Source of the DNA: JAJFUI01 sp963754135
Lineage (GTDB): Bacteria > Planctomycetota > Planctomycetia > Pirellulales > Thermoguttaceae
Assembly: GCA_963754135.1 (NCBI GenBank)
Contig: CAVWEY010000003.1
Coordinates: 1,178,001 to 1,242,000, forward strand
Reading direction: 5' to 3'
DNA: 64,000 bases
The position numbers and the translations under genes were made by a program. The first letter of the stretch is position 1. Each line of letters begins with the position of its first letter. A model generated the notes under the pieces. It ran no database searches. It worked only from the letters and a program-made list of their open reading frames with translations, and was not told where the DNA came from. Positions 35,827-43,452 of the stretch are shown in pieces.

Positions 35827-37494
35827 ATGAAACTCAGCTCGATCCCGCAAACCTACCGCCACGTGGGCCGCTGGCGCGAGATTCTGTCGGTGCTGAGCAA
35901 ATACGGGCTGGCGGCGTGGATCGGGCGGCTGGGGCCGGATTTCGCCAAGGACCTGCTGAAGGCCCGCGGCGGGGCCGCCATCGCCCGCGAACCCTGGGAA
36001 ACCCGCCTGCGGATGGCCCTGGCCGAACTGGGGCCGACGTTCATCAAGCTGGGGCAGATGCTCAGCACCCGCCCCGACCTGGTGGGGGTCCGGCTGGCCG
36101 ACGAGTTCCAGCAGCTCCAGGCCAATGTGCCCGCCGACCCGCCCCAGGTGGTCCGGAAGCTTGTCGAGGCCGAGTTGGGCCGGCCCGTCAGCGAGCTGTT
36201 CGCCGAGTTCCAGCCGGAGGCGATGGCCTCGGCCTCGATCGGGCAGGTCCATCGGGCAAGCCTGCACTCCGGCGAGCCGGTGGTGGTCAAGGTGCTCCAC
36301 GCCGACATCGAGAAGAAGGTGGCCGTGGACATGGACATCCTCGCCGGGCTGGCCGTGATGGCCGACATGCTGCCCGAGTTCCACAGCTACCGCCCGCAGG
36401 CCATCGTGGCGGAGTTTCAGCGGACGATGCGGCGAGAGCTGGACTTCGGCCGCGAGGAGCGGAACATCCAGCAGTTCGCCCACGATTTCCGCGACGACCC
36501 GACCGTCCATATCCCGCGGACGTACCCCGCACTGTGCAGCCGCCGCGTGCTGACCATGGAATTGATCGAGGGGATCAAACTCTCGGAGGGCGAGCGGCTG
36601 GCGGCGGCGGGCGTCGATACCGACGAGGTCGCCCGGCGGGGCGCCGCCGTCTGCCTGAAAATGATTTTCGACCACGGCTTCTACCATGCCGATCCCCACC
36701 CCGGCAACCTGCTGGTGATGGAGGAGTGCCGGATCGGGCTTATAGATTTCGGCATGGTCGGCCGGATCGACGAGCGGCTGCACGAAAGCCTGAGCGAAAT
36801 GCTGGTGGCCCTGAGCAACTTCGACGCCGAACACATGACCGCGATGATCCTGCGGCTGGGCAAGACGCCCGCCGACCTGGACCGTTCGGCCCTGGCGCTG
36901 GACGTGGCCGATTTCCTCTCGTACTACGCCAGCCAATCGCTGGAGAAGTTCGACCTGAGCGGGGCCTTGCGTGAGATCATGGAGCAAGTCCGCCGCTACC
37001 ACATTATGCTGCCGGTGCGGATCGTGATGCTGCTCAAGGCGCTGATCACGCTGGAGGGGACCGCCCGGCAGATCAGCCCGAAGTTCAGCCTGGTGGAGAT
37101 GATCCGGCCGTACCGGAAGAAGCTGTTTTGGCGGCGGTTCTCGCCCCGCCGGCGGCTCCGCAAGCTCCACCGGCTCTACTCGGAGTTGGAGCACCTGGTG
37201 GACATCCTGCCGCAGGGCATTGCCGACATCCTCGAACAAATGCAAGGCGGCCGGTTCGACATCCACCTGGACCACCGCGGCCTGGAGCCTTCGGTGAACC
37301 GGCTGGTGCTGGGAATGCTGGCCAGCTCGCTGTTCGTCGGCTCGGCGATGCTGTTGAGCTTCAAGGTGCCGCCGCCGCTCTTCGGCATTTCGGCGCCGGG
37401 CCTGGCGGCGGCGATGGTGAGCGTCGCGCTGGGGCTGCGGCTGTGGCGGGCGATCAGCAAGTCGGGGCATCTGGACCGGAAGAAGAGGGATTAA
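35827..37494 (+). CDS. ubiB: UbiB/AarF (ABC1) family atypical kinase
   Basis: This intact 555-aa protein carries the diagnostic KxGQ motif FIKLGQMLSTRPDLV, the Ala-rich loop ASASIGQVHRA that replaces the glycine-rich loop, ELDFGREERNIQQF, the catalytic GFYHADPHPGNL and LIDFGMVG. Two C-terminal membrane segments (RLVLGMLASSLFVGSAMLL; ISAPGLAAAMVSVALGL) match the family. UbiB proteins assist isoprenoid quinone biosynthesis by extracting lipid intermediates. No ubi/men genes are nearby. Confidence 0.93.
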   Translation: MKLSSIPQTYRHVGRWREILSVLSKYGLAAWIGRLGPDFAKDLLKARGGAAIAREPWETRLRMALAELGPTFIKLGQMLSTRPDLVGVRLADEFQQLQANVPADPPQVVRKLVEAELGRPVSELFAEFQPEAMASASIGQVHRASLHSGEPVVVKVLHADIEKKVAVDMDILAGLAVMADMLPEFHSYRPQAIVAEFQRTMRRELDFGREERNIQQFAHDFRDDPTVHIPRTYPALCSRRVLTMELIEGIKLSEGERLAAAGVDTDEVARRGAAVCLKMIFDHGFYHADPHPGNLLVMEECRIGLIDFGMVGRIDERLHESLSEMLVALSNFDAEHMTAMILRLGKTPADLDRSALALDVADFLSYYASQSLEKFDLSGALREIMEQVRRYHIMLPVRIVMLLKALITLEGTARQISPKFSLVEMIRPYRKKLFWRRFSPRRRLRKLHRLYSELEHLVDILPQGIADILEQMQGGRFDIHLDHRGLEPSVNRLVLGMLASSLFVGSAMLLSFKVPPPLFGISAPGLAAAMVSVALGLRLWRAISKSGHLDRKKRD

Positions 37495-37522
37495 GAAGCG
37501 ATCCGGCTCCCTGGCGGCGTTA

Positions 37523-37635
37523 GGCGTCCATGTGCGGCCGGTTGTTGGCCAGTTCCTTTTCTGATTCCTTGGATTTCGAACGACTGCGGACGGAACCCAC
37601 GACAAATAGAACTCCGGCGTGGCAAAGTGGTTCAC
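37523..37635 (-). pseudogene. Decayed RelE/HigB-type toxin
   Basis: GTG 37635 overlaps the antitoxin stop (GTGA) and begins MNHFATPEFY, the usual N-terminus of a RelE-superfamily toxin. The following sequence (LSWVPSAVVRN) is only loosely similar and the C-terminal catalytic part is absent; the frame then runs on antisense to ubiB. A deletion seems more likely than a sequencing indel, but both are possible. Confidence 0.5.
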
Positions 37636-37829
37636 AGTGGCGTGCAGCGGCCAGCCTCGAAATGGTCATCGGCTTGCTTGGCGAGATGGTCAAGCTTGCC
37701 CGCGCGGATGTCGGACTCCAATTGCGCGTCCCACGCTTCGGCAACGAACTCCTCGAACCACTCCGAAAAAGCGGCAAGTTCAGACGGGGAAAGCCGCGAG
37801 ACCGCTGATTCAAGCTCTTGAACGCTCAT
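37632..37829 (-). CDS. Antitoxin of a RelE-type module
   Basis: This 65-aa protein begins MSVQELESAVSRLSPSELAA, then FSEWFEEFVAEAWDAQLESD and AGKLDHLAKQADDHFEAGRC. The pattern (helical N-terminus, WFEEF, DAQLESDIRAGKLD, terminal RCTPL) matches the widespread antitoxins that precede RelE/HigB-like toxins. It ends with a 4-nt overlap with a toxin that appears broken, so this is an orphaned antitoxin. Confidence 0.7.
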   Translation of the reverse strand: MSVQELESAVSRLSPSELAAFSEWFEEFVAEAWDAQLESDIRAGKLDHLAKQADDHFEAGRCTPL

Positions 37830-37902
37830 AATGTGAATTCTAGCTCGGGCACTCCTGCGTGGCAATCACCCGCGGGTCACAACCGGCCCGCAGGGCGGCC
37901 GA

Positions 37903-38082
37903 TCAGCGAGCCGCGCCGCCGCGTTCGGAAGACGATGAGCCGGACGCCCCCACGCGATACCGCTGGCACTCGGCCAGGGTCCGTTCCACCCGCTTGTCCA
38001 ACTCCTCGAGCCGCAGCATCAATTCGTCGTGCCGGGCTTCGATGTCCATCAACAGGTCGAGTTGGGCGGCTTGGGTGTCCAT
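37903..38082 (-). CDS. Small planctomycete coiled-coil protein
   Basis: This 59-aa protein (MDTQAAQLDLLMDIEARHDE, then LEELDKRVERTLAECQRYR) is predicted to form one long coiled-coil helix, with a Ser-rich, disordered C-terminus. Similar short proteins are common in planctomycetes; their function is unknown to me. ATG 38082 was chosen because upstream codons lack this character. Confidence 0.6.
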   Translation of the reverse strand: MDTQAAQLDLLMDIEARHDELMLRLEELDKRVERTLAECQRYRVGASGSSSSERGGAAR

Positions 38083-38444
38083 CGTGGGGGCCTCGGGTGA
38101 CGGGGATGCCGGCTCCCTACTCCATCGGCCGGCGGTCGGCCAGAAAATCAGCCTGGGGCCAAGTCGAGACGCCGGTAAGTCCAACACCGATAATATCTTA
38201 CGCCTGGGCAAGATTTTCGGATCGACCCCACCCATCTGACGGGTGGATGTTCGCACGCGCTCGAATTGATTGAAGTGCGACAAGGGATCTTCGGAGCTAC
38301 TGATGAGTTTGCCCGAAACCGGCCGATAAGGGGTGGACAGGACCCGCGCGGCGGTGTAAATTATAAGGCTGCGCACGGCGGGCGGGGTAATCCCGCACCG
38401 GGACTCGTTTCGCGTGTTGACATCCTAACCCTAGGGAGGACTGA
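38083..38444. other. Gene-free stretch upstream of rpsU
   Basis: This 362-nt gap lies between divergent genes. It contains a plausible rpsU promoter (38334-38362) and a short GCGGG/CCCGC hairpin in the leader (about 38382-38396). No gene is supported. Confidence 0.5.
38334..38362 (+). promoter_or_regulatory. Predicted sigma-70-type promoter of rpsU
   Basis: TGGACA (38334-38339), 17 nt, then TAAATT (38357-38362), which fits the -35/-10 consensus well. It lies about 80 nt before the rpsU start. Prediction only. Confidence 0.45.
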
Positions 38445-38711
38445 GTGGTCAAGTTGACGTTGCGTGAGCGGGAGTCGATTCAAGAGGCGGTGCGTCGTTT
38501 CCGGAAGTTGGTGGAGCGGAGCGGGATCAAGAAGGAGATGCGTCGCCGCGAGTATTATGAAAAGCCCAGCGAGATCAAGCGGCGTGCCCGGCTGCGGGCC
38601 GAGCGCCGTTCCCGGCGCGGCAGCATGTTGATGGGCCGGGTCGAACTCTGCGCCCGGTCGGGCGCGATGTTGTTTCTTTCTGTTGCAGGTGCCGCCCATG
38701 CTGAGCCGTGA
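38445..38711 (+). CDS. rpsU: 30S ribosomal protein S21, unusually long C-terminus
   Basis: GTG 38445 follows GGGAGG. The sequence KLTLRERESIQEAVRRFRKL, then ERSGIKKEMRRREYYEKPSE, is clear S21, which joins the 30S subunit near the anti-Shine-Dalgarno region. The family normally ends soon after the Arg-rich helix (RARLRAERRSRRG). Here ~27 further residues (SMLMGRVELCARSGAMLF and on) overlap the start of the next gene. One base shift at about 38620 would end the protein within a few codons, so the extension may be an indel artefact. Confidence 0.93.
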   Translation: MVKLTLRERESIQEAVRRFRKLVERSGIKKEMRRREYYEKPSEIKRRARLRAERRSRRGSMLMGRVELCARSGAMLFLSVAGAAHAEP

Positions 38712-38910
38712 GAGCCTGGAGCAGTACCGTCAGATGACGCCGGCGGAGCGGATGCGGCTGACGCTGCGCATGATCGACGAGGACCTCCCTTTCTTGTTGC
38801 GCGGCACGCCCGAACAGGTGGACCGGAAGTTCGAATTGCTTCGTCGGCAAAACGACGAACGGAACTTGCGGATGCTCAGGGGCATTGCACGGACGCGGGA
38901 CGACCGATGA
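38698..38910 (+). CDS. Small helical protein paired with a nucleotidyltransferase
   Basis: This 70-aa protein begins MLSRESLEQYRQMTPAERMR, then LTLRMIDEDLPFLLRGTPEQ, and ends RNLRMLRGIARTRDD. It is all-helical and charged. It overlaps the next gene by 4 nt (ATGA) and both recur together in my experience of planctomycete and cyanobacterial genomes, so a two-component module resembling toxin-antitoxin is likely. Its start overlaps the rpsU end. Confidence 0.65.
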   Translation: MLSRESLEQYRQMTPAERMRLTLRMIDEDLPFLLRGTPEQVDRKFELLRRQNDERNLRMLRGIARTRDDR

Positions 38911-39464
38911 GCGATCTAGCGCGGGCACTGAGCGATCTTGCCGCAGTCTTCGAGGAACTCGGGACGCCCTACGCGGTCATGGGGGGAATCGCGGTCCGAT
39001 TCTATGGGCTTCCTCGCGCCACGTACGACGTCGATTTCACCGCGGCCATCGAGCGGGACCGGCTGCCCGACTTGTACCGGCGTTTGCGGGACCTGGGCTA
39101 CACGATACCCGAGGCTTACGACGGCGGATGGGTGGACGAAGTGGCGGGAATGCCGCTGGTCAAGGCCCGCGTCTATCTGGAAGGGCGCGGCGTCGACGTC
39201 GATCTGTTTTTGGCGGAATCGCGCTTTCAGCGGCAGTTGCTCGCGCGGCGGGTCCGCGAGCAGTTCGATGACGTGCCGATCTGGGTAGTCAGTGCTGAAG
39301 ACCTCGTTCTGCTGAAACTCTTGGCGGGACGCCCTCGCGACCTGGCCGACGTCGATGACGTGATGTTCACGCAAGGAGACCTCGACAAGAACTATTTGCG
39401 CCAGTGGGCCGAAGAGCTTGGCGTGCTCCCGGAATTGGAGCGGGCGCTGGCCCAGCATGAATAG
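38907..39464 (+). CDS. Nucleotidyltransferase-fold protein (DUF6036/AbiEii-like)
   Basis: The protein is intact, 185 aa. The nucleotidyltransferase core has GGIAVRFYGLPRATYDVDFT (glycine-rich turn and DxD-type acidic pair) and a second acidic strand VDVDLFLAES. The C-terminal half has VVSAEDLVLLKLLAGRPRDL and DVDDVMFTQ, as in AbiEii-type and related proteins that transfer nucleotides to RNA or protein. The upstream small helical protein is probably its antitoxin or partner. Substrate unknown. Confidence 0.78.
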   Translation: MSDLARALSDLAAVFEELGTPYAVMGGIAVRFYGLPRATYDVDFTAAIERDRLPDLYRRLRDLGYTIPEAYDGGWVDEVAGMPLVKARVYLEGRGVDVDLFLAESRFQRQLLARRVREQFDDVPIWVVSAEDLVLLKLLAGRPRDLADVDDVMFTQGDLDKNYLRQWAEELGVLPELERALAQHE

Positions 39465-39470
39465 CCGCGG

Positions 39471-40661
39471 TTACGGCTGCTTGCTGAGGCTGAAGATGGG
39501 CAGCATCAGCGCCAGTCCAATGGTGCCCACCACCACGCCCATGATGCTGATCATGAGCGGCTCGATCACACTGGTGGCGGCTTTCAGGGAGGTTTCCACC
39601 TCCCGGTCGTAGTAGGTGCTCACCTTTTCCAGCACGACATCGAGCTTGCCGGTGTCCTCGCCGGCGGCGATCATCTGCACGAGCGTCTTGGGGAACAGCG
39701 GGCTGCCCTGGAGGATTTCGCAGATGCGTTTGCCGCCGGTCAGTTCGTCGAGGACCTTGGCCCAGAGCCGCTCGTAGTAGTAGTTTGCCGAGACGGCCTC
39801 GGCCAGGCGGACGGCCTCCATCACGGGCACGCCGCTCTGGAGCATCGTGCCCAGCGTGCGGATGCTGCGGCTGATGGCGACCTTGCGGAACATGGGGCCG
39901 ACGATGGGGGCGTTGATTTTCAGCCAGTCGAGGGCCTTCCGGCCCCACGGGGTGCGGCGTCCGTAGAGGAAGCCCACGGCGGACGCCGCCGCGCCGGCGA
40001 GCCAGAGATACCAATAGCCCCGCAGGGCGTCGGAAAGGGTCATCATCAGCAGCGTCGGCCGCGGCAGTTTCATCCCCTTCGACTTGAACAAGGGCGTGAA
40101 CTTCGGCAGGATGTAGATCAAGAGGAAGACCGTCACGCCGCACGCCAGGATCATCATTACCGTGGGATAGGCCATCGCGGCGCGGACCTTGCCGCGGGTT
40201 TCCAGCTCCTTGCGTTGGTAGTTGGCGATCCGCTCGAGCATGGGCCCCAGCGTGCCGGTGGCCTCGCTGGCCTTCACCAGCGAGACGTAGGTCTTGTCGA
40301 AGTGGCGGGGATAGCGGGCCAGGGCGGCGGAGAAGTCCTGGCCCCCTTCCACCGATTCCTTGAGGTCCTTCAACATCCGCCGCAACGTGGGATTGGTCTC
40401 TTGCTCGACGATTCCGCTCAGGGCCTGCGAGAGCGGGATGCCCGTATCGACCATGATCGCCAATTGGCTGGTGACGTAGATCAGGTCGCTGCGGGAGATG
40501 CGTTTGGGAAAGAGGGCCTCGTCGGCGTCGTCCTCGGCCAGTTCGAGCACGTGGAAGCCGTCGCGGCGGAGCTGGGCGCCGGCCTCCTCGGCGGTGGCGG
40601 CGTCGACGCTGCCGCTGTGGATGTTTCCCATCGAATCGCGGACGCGGTATTGGTAGGTCAT
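39471..40661 (-). CDS. gspF: Type II secretion/type IV pilus inner-membrane protein GspF/PilC
   Basis: This intact 397-aa platform protein begins MTYQYRVRDSMGNIHSGSVD. It has two T2SSF domains (TSQLAIMVDTGIPLSQALSG; ISRSIRTLGTMLQSGVPVME) and three membrane helices (MILACGVTVFLLIYILPKF and others). It connects the cytoplasmic ATPase to the pseudopilus. ATG 40661 overlaps the gspE stop (ATGA), so gspE and gspF are translationally coupled. There is no interruption here, in contrast to gspE. Confidence 0.95.
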   Translation of the reverse strand: MTYQYRVRDSMGNIHSGSVDAATAEEAGAQLRRDGFHVLELAEDDADEALFPKRISRSDLIYVTSQLAIMVDTGIPLSQALSGIVEQETNPTLRRMLKDLKESVEGGQDFSAALARYPRHFDKTYVSLVKASEATGTLGPMLERIANYQRKELETRGKVRAAMAYPTVMMILACGVTVFLLIYILPKFTPLFKSKGMKLPRPTLLMMTLSDALRGYWYLWLAGAAASAVGFLYGRRTPWGRKALDWLKINAPIVGPMFRKVAISRSIRTLGTMLQSGVPVMEAVRLAEAVSANYYYERLWAKVLDELTGGKRICEILQGSPLFPKTLVQMIAAGEDTGKLDVVLEKVSTYYDREVETSLKAATSVIEPLMISIMGVVVGTIGLALMLPIFSLSKQP

Positions 40662-42399
40662 GATTTCTCCTCCTCTGCCGCGCTGCCGGCGTCGCCGACG
40701 ATGTGGAAGATCTCCTCGACCGTGGTGATTCCCTCGCGGACCTTGCGGAAGCCGTCGTGGCCGAGGGTGATCATGCCGGCGCGGGCGGCGATGTTCCGCA
40801 GGTTGCCGATGGTGGGATCGGCGACGATGGCGTCGCGCATCTCGTCGCTTAAGACCAGGATTTCGTGGACGCCGATGCGTCCTTTGAAGCCCGTGTTGCG
40901 GCAGGCTGCGGCAGCCGACGCCCTTGTAGAACTCGGGCAGTTCGTAGCCCATGCGCTCCAGGGCCTTGCGGATGGTGCGGGCCGGCTCGTATTGCGCCCG
41001 GCACTTCGAGCAGATCCGCCGCACCAGCCGCTGCGCCAGCACCACGTTCAAGCGCCGCGCCGATCAGGTACGGCTCGACGCCCATGTTGATCAGCCGGGT
41101 GATGGCCGAGCGGGCGTCGTTGGTGTGCAGGGTGCTGAACACCAGGTGGCCGGTCAGCGCGGCCTGGATGGCGGTGCGGGCGGTTTCCTCGTCGCGGATC
41201 TCGCCCACCATGATCACGTCCGGGTCCTGCCGCAGCAGCGTCCGCAGGGCCTTCGGAGAAGGTCATGCCGATCTTCGTCTGCACCTGGAACTGGTTGATC
41301 AGCGGCAGGTGGTATTCGATGGGGTCCTCGACGGTGCAGACGTTGTTCTCCATCGAGCTGATGGCGTTCAGGGCGGCGTAGAGCGTGGTCGATTTGCCGC
41401 TGCCGGTCGGCCCGGTCACCAGGATGATGCCGTTGGGCGCGTGGATGTTCGCCTGGAAGGTGCCCAGCACGTCTTCGGCGAAGCCCAGGTCTTCGAGGTT
41501 CAGCGAAATGGCGCGGGTGTCGAGCACGCGGATGACGGTTTTTTCGCCGTGGGTGGCGGGGAAGGTGCTCACGCGGAGGTCGATCTTGCCGCCCTTCGAG
41601 CATCACGTGGACCCGCCCGTCCTGCGGCAGGCGCCGCTCGCTGATGTCCATCGAGCCCATGATCTTGATGCGGCTGGTGACGGCGCCCAGCAGGTGTTGG
41701 GGGACTTCCAGCGATTTGTGCAGGCGGCCGTCGATGCGGTAGCGGACCCGCATGCAGCGTTCGGCCGGCTCGATGTGGATGTCGCTGGCCCCCTCCTTCA
41801 CCGCGTTGAAGATGATGTAGTTCACCAGGCGGATCATCGGCGACTGGCCGGCGATCTCCTCCACGTCGCCGATGTCCTCGATGGCCTCCTCGATCAGCGT
41901 CACGTCGGCCGTTTCCGAGTCTTCGATGATGTCGTCGATCACGAAGACCTTGGAGTTCGGCAGCGCGGTGATCATCCGCCGGATGTCTTTCGGGCTGGCG
42001 GCGACGATCTGCACCTGCTGGTTCGCAGAGCCCGCGGATCTCGTCGATCAGGAACAGGTTCGACGGCTCGGAGACGGCGATCGTCAGCACGCCGCGGACC
42101 AGAACAGCGGCAGCACGAGGTTCTTCTCGATGTACTCCCGCGGCAGGACGTCGACGATTTTCGGGTCCGAACAGCCGGGCGTCGAGCTTGGCGTAGGGCA
42201 CGCCGTACTCGGCGGCCAGGCACTCGACGACCTGGTCCTCGGTGCAGTATTCCAGCTCGACGAGGATTTCGCCCAGCAGTTTCTTCCGCCCCTCCTGCTT
42301 CTGCTTTTCCAGGGCGGACTGCAAGTCGTCGGGCGTGAGATAGCCCTTCTCGACCAGCAGGCTGCCGAGGCGTCGGGGAGCAAGGGTGGCGGTGTCCAT
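40658..42399 (-). CDS. gspE: Secretion/pilus ATPase GspE/PilB (seven interruptions)
   Basis: This hexameric ATPase powers pseudopilus assembly. The N-terminal domain is RRLGSLLVEKGYLTPDDLQ, with the middle GQSPMIRLVNYIIFNAVKEG. Walker A is LVTGPTGSGKSTTLYAAL, the Asp box VCTVEDPIEYHLP, Walker B region DPDVIMVGEIRDEETA, the His box LVFSTLHTNDA, and a C-terminal zinc-type four-Cys site (RRICSKCRAQY; GVGCRSCRNTG). Breaks occur near 42165, 42095, 42022, 41598, 41254, 41050 and 40911; six are single extra bases, one a missing base, all in short runs. Every motif survives when they are corrected. Confidence 0.93.
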
Positions 42400-42407
42400 C
42401 GGTCAAG

Positions 42408-42446
42408 TCCCCTCTCCCTTCGGGAGAGGGCTAGGGTGAGGGCGTC
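42408..42446. repeat. CTCTCCC/GGGAGAGGG element, single copy at the STAS gene end
   Basis: CCCTCTCCC-TTCGGGAGAGGG plus TAGGGTGAGGGCG matches the unit at 52206-52326 and 56579-56640 (family N). It occupies the gap between the STAS gene and gspE. Confidence 0.8.
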
Positions 42447-42773
42447 ATTGGAAGCTCTTTACGGCGTCGACCACGCTGTCGAACACTTCGAGCTGCTGGT
42501 CGAGCCGGGTGATTTCGAGAATCTTGCGGTTGGTGGCATTGGTCGGTGGCGATCTTCGCTTCGCCGTGGCTGTCGCGGAGCCGGTCCTGCACGTTCAACA
42601 AGCGCGGCCAGCCCGTTGCTGTCCAGCGTCTCGGTGGCGTCCAGGTCGAGCACCACATTGGGCCGCTCCAGCGTGGCAACACAGGCCTCGAAGCCGTCGC
42701 ACTGTTCCGCCCCGAGTTCCTCGGGGGTGTGGACCACGATCACGTCGCCAAAGATTTCGGTGGGGAGGTTCAT
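42445..42773 (-). CDS. STAS-domain protein (anti-sigma factor antagonist-like; two interruptions)
   Basis: Reconstructed length is about 109 aa. It begins MNLPTEIFGDVIVVHTPEEL. The conserved strand-loop is NVVLDLDATETLDSNGLAAL, with a serine at the usual phosphoacceptor position, and the end is RKILEITRLDQQLEVFDSVV. Breaks lie near 42597 and 42540. STAS proteins act in partner-switch regulation. Here it sits between the secretion ATPase and a response regulator, suggesting a signalling branch attached to this apparatus, which is inference. Confidence 0.82.
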
Positions 42774-42775
42774 GG

Positions 42776-42870
42776 TAAGTGGTCAGTAGTCAGTGGTCAG
42801 TAGTCAGCGAGTGAAGACCCCGCGACTGCGGTCGCGGGGGGGCCGCCGCTTGCGGTTTCGCAGCCGCAGC
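42776..42870. repeat. GTCAGTAGTCAGTGG microsatellite plus family E element (E3)
   Basis: 42776-42811 is a tandem of AGTGGTCAGTAGTC units. It is followed by the hairpin CCCCGCGACTGCGGTCGCGGGG and by CCGCCGCTTGCGGTTTCGC, the unit also found at 23955-24030 in inverse orientation. Confidence 0.8.
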
Positions 42871-42876
42871 CAACGG

Positions 42877-43272
42877 CTAAGTGCCGGCCGCCTCCACCGT
42901 TTCTTCCTTTAGCACGTCATCCACTCTTTTCAGCAACTCGCGCGGGCTGAACGGCTTGGCGATTACCGCCAGCACGTTCCACTTCGCGGTCAGTTCCCGC
43001 TGGGAAAGCTCGAATCCCTTGGCGGTGAGCATCAAGACCGGCAGGCCGGCCGTGGCGGGATTGCCGCGGACCTTCTGCACCAGGCCGAAGCCGTCCATCC
43101 GCGGCATCTGGCAATCGGTGATCAGGATGTCGGGCGTTTGGCGTTGGATCGCCTCCCACGCCTCTTGACCGTCGCCGGCGATCTCGACGTCATAGCCGGC
43201 CCGCTTGAACTTGAACTCCGCCGCCCGCAAAATGTGAATCTCGTCGTCGCACAGGAGAATGCGTTTACTCAT
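42877..43272 (-). CDS. Response regulator receiver-domain protein
   Basis: This intact 131-aa stand-alone receiver domain has acidic pocket LLCDDEIHI (D9, D10), phospho-acceptor ITDCQMPRMDGF (Asp ~53), LMLTAKG with the conserved Thr, and IAKPFSPREL with the conserved Lys. No output domain, so it acts by protein-protein contact. It lies directly downstream of the histidine kinase gene and upstream of the STAS gene. Confidence 0.93.
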   Translation of the reverse strand: MSKRILLCDDEIHILRAAEFKFKRAGYDVEIAGDGQEAWEAIQRQTPDILITDCQMPRMDGFGLVQKVRGNPATAGLPVLMLTAKGFELSQRELTAKWNVLAVIAKPFSPRELLKRVDDVLKEETVEAAGT

Positions 43273-43452
43273 GGTAGTGGTCAGTGGTTAGTGGTTAGTG
43301 GTCAGTTAAAAACGCCCCGCAACTGCGGTCGCGGGGGGAGGACACGCGCTCCCACCCCCCCCGCGACCGCAGTCGCGGGGCGTTGGGGCGGCATTCCTTA
43401 TCCGAAAACCAATCAACACGTTGCTCATCCTTCCCTCTTCATCCCTCATCCC
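43273..43452. repeat. Microsatellites flanking family E palindrome (E4)
   Basis: The order is AGTGGTTAGTGGTCAGT tandem (43273-43306), family E element with arms 43311-43338 and about 43355-43384, then a (CATCCCT)n tandem (about 43430-43470). The last tandem also provides the stop codon and final codons of the kinase gene. Confidence 0.85.

Noticed and set aside
35428..37635. Minus-strand open frame of 735 codons
   Set aside because: It is antisense to the UbiB kinase and the GH51 gene. Only its first ten codons (RelE-like start) are meaningful.
40658..42399. Programmed ribosomal frameshifting as the reason for seven breaks in gspE
   Set aside because: The breaks are at different short runs, six of the seven are extra bases and no slippery-site plus structure pattern repeats. 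Single-base consensus errors explain them better.
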